Part shown: in pieces, positions 5,948-7,065 of the stretch
How the letters are laid out: each line of letters opens with the position of its first letter
Position numbering within the stretch: position 1 is the stretch's first letter
Source of the DNA: a bacterium UBP10_UBA1149
GTDB lineage: Bacteria; Desulfobacterota; Binatia; UBA1149
Assembly (NCBI GenBank): GCA_002311335.1
Contig: DBZX01000060.1
Span: 10,178-17,242 of the forward strand
Reading direction: 5' to 3'
Length of the DNA stretch: 7,065 nt
The notes under the pieces: generated by a model
The model's database searches: none
What the model was told of the DNA's origin: nothing
What the model saw: the letters and a program-made list of their open reading frames with translations, nothing else
Translations under genes and position numbers: made by a program

Positions 5948-6023
5948 CGAGGTTGTCAGCCGGCCGCTGTCTTCAGCTGATCAAATACACTGGTGAAGTA
6001 GCTGTAATGCCTGCCCCTTCACG

Positions 6024-6052
6024 TTGACTTGCCGCCCCGCGGTGGCAATAAA
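6024..6052 (+). promoter_or_regulatory. Candidate sigma70-type promoter of the nuo operon
   Basis: TTGACT (6024-6029, five of six consensus bases) and AATAAA (6047-6052, four of six) are separated by exactly 17 bp. The site lies in the gap between the patatin operon and nuoA, where the main nuo promoter is expected. Transcription would start near 6059, leaving a short leader before nuoA. Confidence 0.5.
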
Positions 6053-6114
6053 TCGGCGTTCAACGGGCGCGTGCCGAGGCCCTTTTGCATGGCGCGGCGG
6101 GCCTGCGGCAGCTG

Positions 6115-6468
6115 ATGTCCGAGTATATTCCTGTTCTTGTCACTTTTGCTCTCGCGGCGGTCATCGTCGGCGTGATGGTGTCGATCAACTCTTTCCTGGG
6201 TCCGCGCAGTCACAGCCGCGTAAAGGGCGAGTCGTTCGAGTGCGGCAACGAGCCCACCGGCCCGGCCTGGGTCAGGTTCTCGATCCGTTTCTACATCGTG
6301 GCGATCCTCTTCATCATTTTCGATATCGAGGTCGTGTTTCTCTTCCCCTGGGCTGTTATTTTTCGTGAGCTGGGCCTGTTCGGCTTCATCGAGATGCTGA
6401 TGTTCGTGGGCGTGCTGGGAGTGGGCTTTGTATACTCCTGGCGCAAGGGGGCTTTCGAGTGGAGCTGA
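6115..6468 (+). CDS. nuoA: NADH-quinone oxidoreductase subunit A
   Basis: NuoA (ND3-like) is a small membrane subunit of complex I at the junction of the peripheral arm and the proton-pumping membrane arm, near the quinone site. From the ATG it has 117 aa and three predicted membrane helices, roughly 5-28, 56-80 and 87-108. The family core FECGNEPTGPAWVRFSIRFY (41-60) holds the loop cysteine Cys43. It is followed by FDIEVVFLFPW (69-79) with conserved acidic residues. ATG 6115 was chosen because NuoA proteins usually begin just before the YxP motif (here MSEYIPVL). An in-frame TTG at 6085, with GAGG 5 nt upstream, would add 10 residues and cannot be excluded. It is first in the operon and overlaps nuoC by 10 nt. 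It has no ATA isoleucine codons, unlike the preceding operon. Confidence 0.94.
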   Translation: MSEYIPVLVTFALAAVIVGVMVSINSFLGPRSHSRVKGESFECGNEPTGPAWVRFSIRFYIVAILFIIFDIEVVFLFPWAVIFRELGLFGFIEMLMFVGVLGVGFVYSWRKGAFEWS

Positions 6469-6971
6469 GCGCGCAATTAGCCGCTGCCGTGCCCGGCTGC
6501 GGCGCCGAGCAATACGAGTGCGCCAGTGGCACGGTGCTCGTGGTCGAGCCCGAGCAGTTGCTGGCTGTTCTTCGTTTTCTCAAGCAGGACCCCGGCCAGG
6601 ATTACAACGTGCTGGTCGACCTGACGGCCGTCGACCGCGTGGCCACCGAGGGCGTCATCGAGGTGGTGTACCTGTTGCGCAGCATCGCTGCCGGCCGCCG
6701 GCTGATGGTGAAGACCCGCCTGGCGGGCGAACCCTGGACGCTGGCTTCGGCCACTCCGCTGTGGGGTTCGGCCAACTGGGCCGAGCGCGAAGCCTGGGAC
6801 ATGTTCGGCCTGCGCTTCACCGGTCACCCCGACCTCAGGCGCATACTGATGTACGAGGAGTTCGAGGGCTACCCGCTTCGCAAGGACTATCCCTACAACA
6901 AGCGGCAGCCGCTGGTCGAAGAACGCGACCCGATCGCCAACCCCTGGCCCGGCACTGGTAACCCGACGTGA
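6459..6971 (+). CDS. nuoC: NADH-quinone oxidoreductase subunit C (30-kDa subunit)
   Basis: NuoC is a peripheral-arm subunit of complex I that packs against NuoD and NuoB near the quinone-binding region; it carries no cofactor. The 170-aa protein shows the diagnostic sequence ERExWDMFG (109-117), GHPDLRRIL (122-130) and PLRKDYP (139-145), and it is a separate subunit rather than a NuoCD fusion. The GTG start lies inside the end of nuoA (10-nt overlap) with a G-rich ribosome site (AAGGGGG) about 8 nt upstream. Its stop overlaps the nuoD start by 4 nt. The odd point is the neighbour: nuoB, which usually sits between nuoA and nuoC, is not here. Confidence 0.94.
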   Translation: MELSAQLAAAVPGCGAEQYECASGTVLVVEPEQLLAVLRFLKQDPGQDYNVLVDLTAVDRVATEGVIEVVYLLRSIAAGRRLMVKTRLAGEPWTLASATPLWGSANWAEREAWDMFGLRFTGHPDLRRILMYEEFEGYPLRKDYPYNKRQPLVEERDPIANPWPGTGNPT

Positions 6972-7065
6972 CCGGTAGCCGGGCCGATATCCCTGGCGCG
7001 ATGGCGCCCGATCCTCTCACCGAGGAAATGGAAATACAGATGGGGCCGTCGCACCCGGCGACGCA
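6968..7065 (+). CDS. nuoD: NADH-quinone oxidoreductase subunit D, 5' end (partial)
   Basis: The first 32 codons are in the window and run off its end. After a variable N-terminus they reach TEEMEIQMGPSHPAT (18-32), the hallmark start of the 49-kDa subunit NuoD, which forms much of the quinone pocket with NuoB. The GTG at 6968 overlaps the nuoC stop (GTGA) and implies coupling. In-frame ATG codons at 7001 and 7028 are alternative starts; 7028 would fall almost on the conserved motif. Confidence 0.88.
   Translation, partial: MTGSRADIPGAMAPDPLTEEMEIQMGPSHPAT

Noticed and set aside
1..7065. CRISPR array, insertion sequence, phage or defence genes
   Set aside because: I saw no regularly spaced direct repeats, transposase or integrase motifs, or nuclease/defence domains; all large frames are explained by metabolic genes.

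Overview
This is a GC-rich chromosomal window from a bacterium, most likely a Gram-negative one. The evidence is a complete anhMurNAc/MurNAc recycling set of the AmgK-MurU type, a proton-pumping complex I (nuo) operon and a [4Fe-4S] APS reductase. Genes are tightly packed with start/stop overlaps, and GTG and TTG starts are common. I cannot assign a genus. No mobile element, CRISPR array, tRNA or rRNA gene was found.

Layout. (1) Positions 3-50 are the lysine/arginine-rich C-terminal end of an upstream gene. It is followed by a cluster of hairpins: a 42-nt bulged stem, a TTCG-loop hairpin, a strong intrinsic terminator and a further inverted repeat. A G10 tract and a plausible sigma70-type promoter come next. 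(2) Positions 336-677 encode a single-domain SCP2 sterol carrier-type protein. (3) Positions 716-1483, on the minus strand and convergent with SCP2, encode a CysH-type APS reductase. (4) Only 26 bp separate the cysH start from the divergent gene anmK. That gap is AT-rich and holds overlapping -10-like boxes on both strands. (5) Positions 1510-5906 form a plus-strand operon of anmK, amgK, murU and a patatin-like phospholipase gene. Junctions overlap by 4 nt or are 1 nt apart. (6) After a roughly 200-bp gap with a candidate promoter, a nuo operon begins: nuoA, nuoC and the start of nuoD, which runs off the window. nuoB, normally between nuoA and nuoC, is absent from that place.

How the genes work together. 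AnmK converts 1,6-anhydro-MurNAc from cell-wall turnover to MurNAc-6-phosphate. After dephosphorylation by an enzyme not encoded here (MupP in Pseudomonas), AmgK makes MurNAc-1-phosphate and MurU makes UDP-MurNAc. This returns the sugar to peptidoglycan synthesis without passing through GlcNAc and MurA. The patatin-like protein is co-transcribed with them by position; its link to wall recycling is inference only. cysH (sulfate assimilation), the SCP2 protein (lipid binding) and nuo (respiration) are separate functions.

The points most worth a second look are the recycling operon with its non-canonical patatin, the nuoA-nuoC junction lacking nuoB, the compact cysH/anmK divergent start region, and the unusually frequent ATA isoleucine codons in several genes despite the high GC content.
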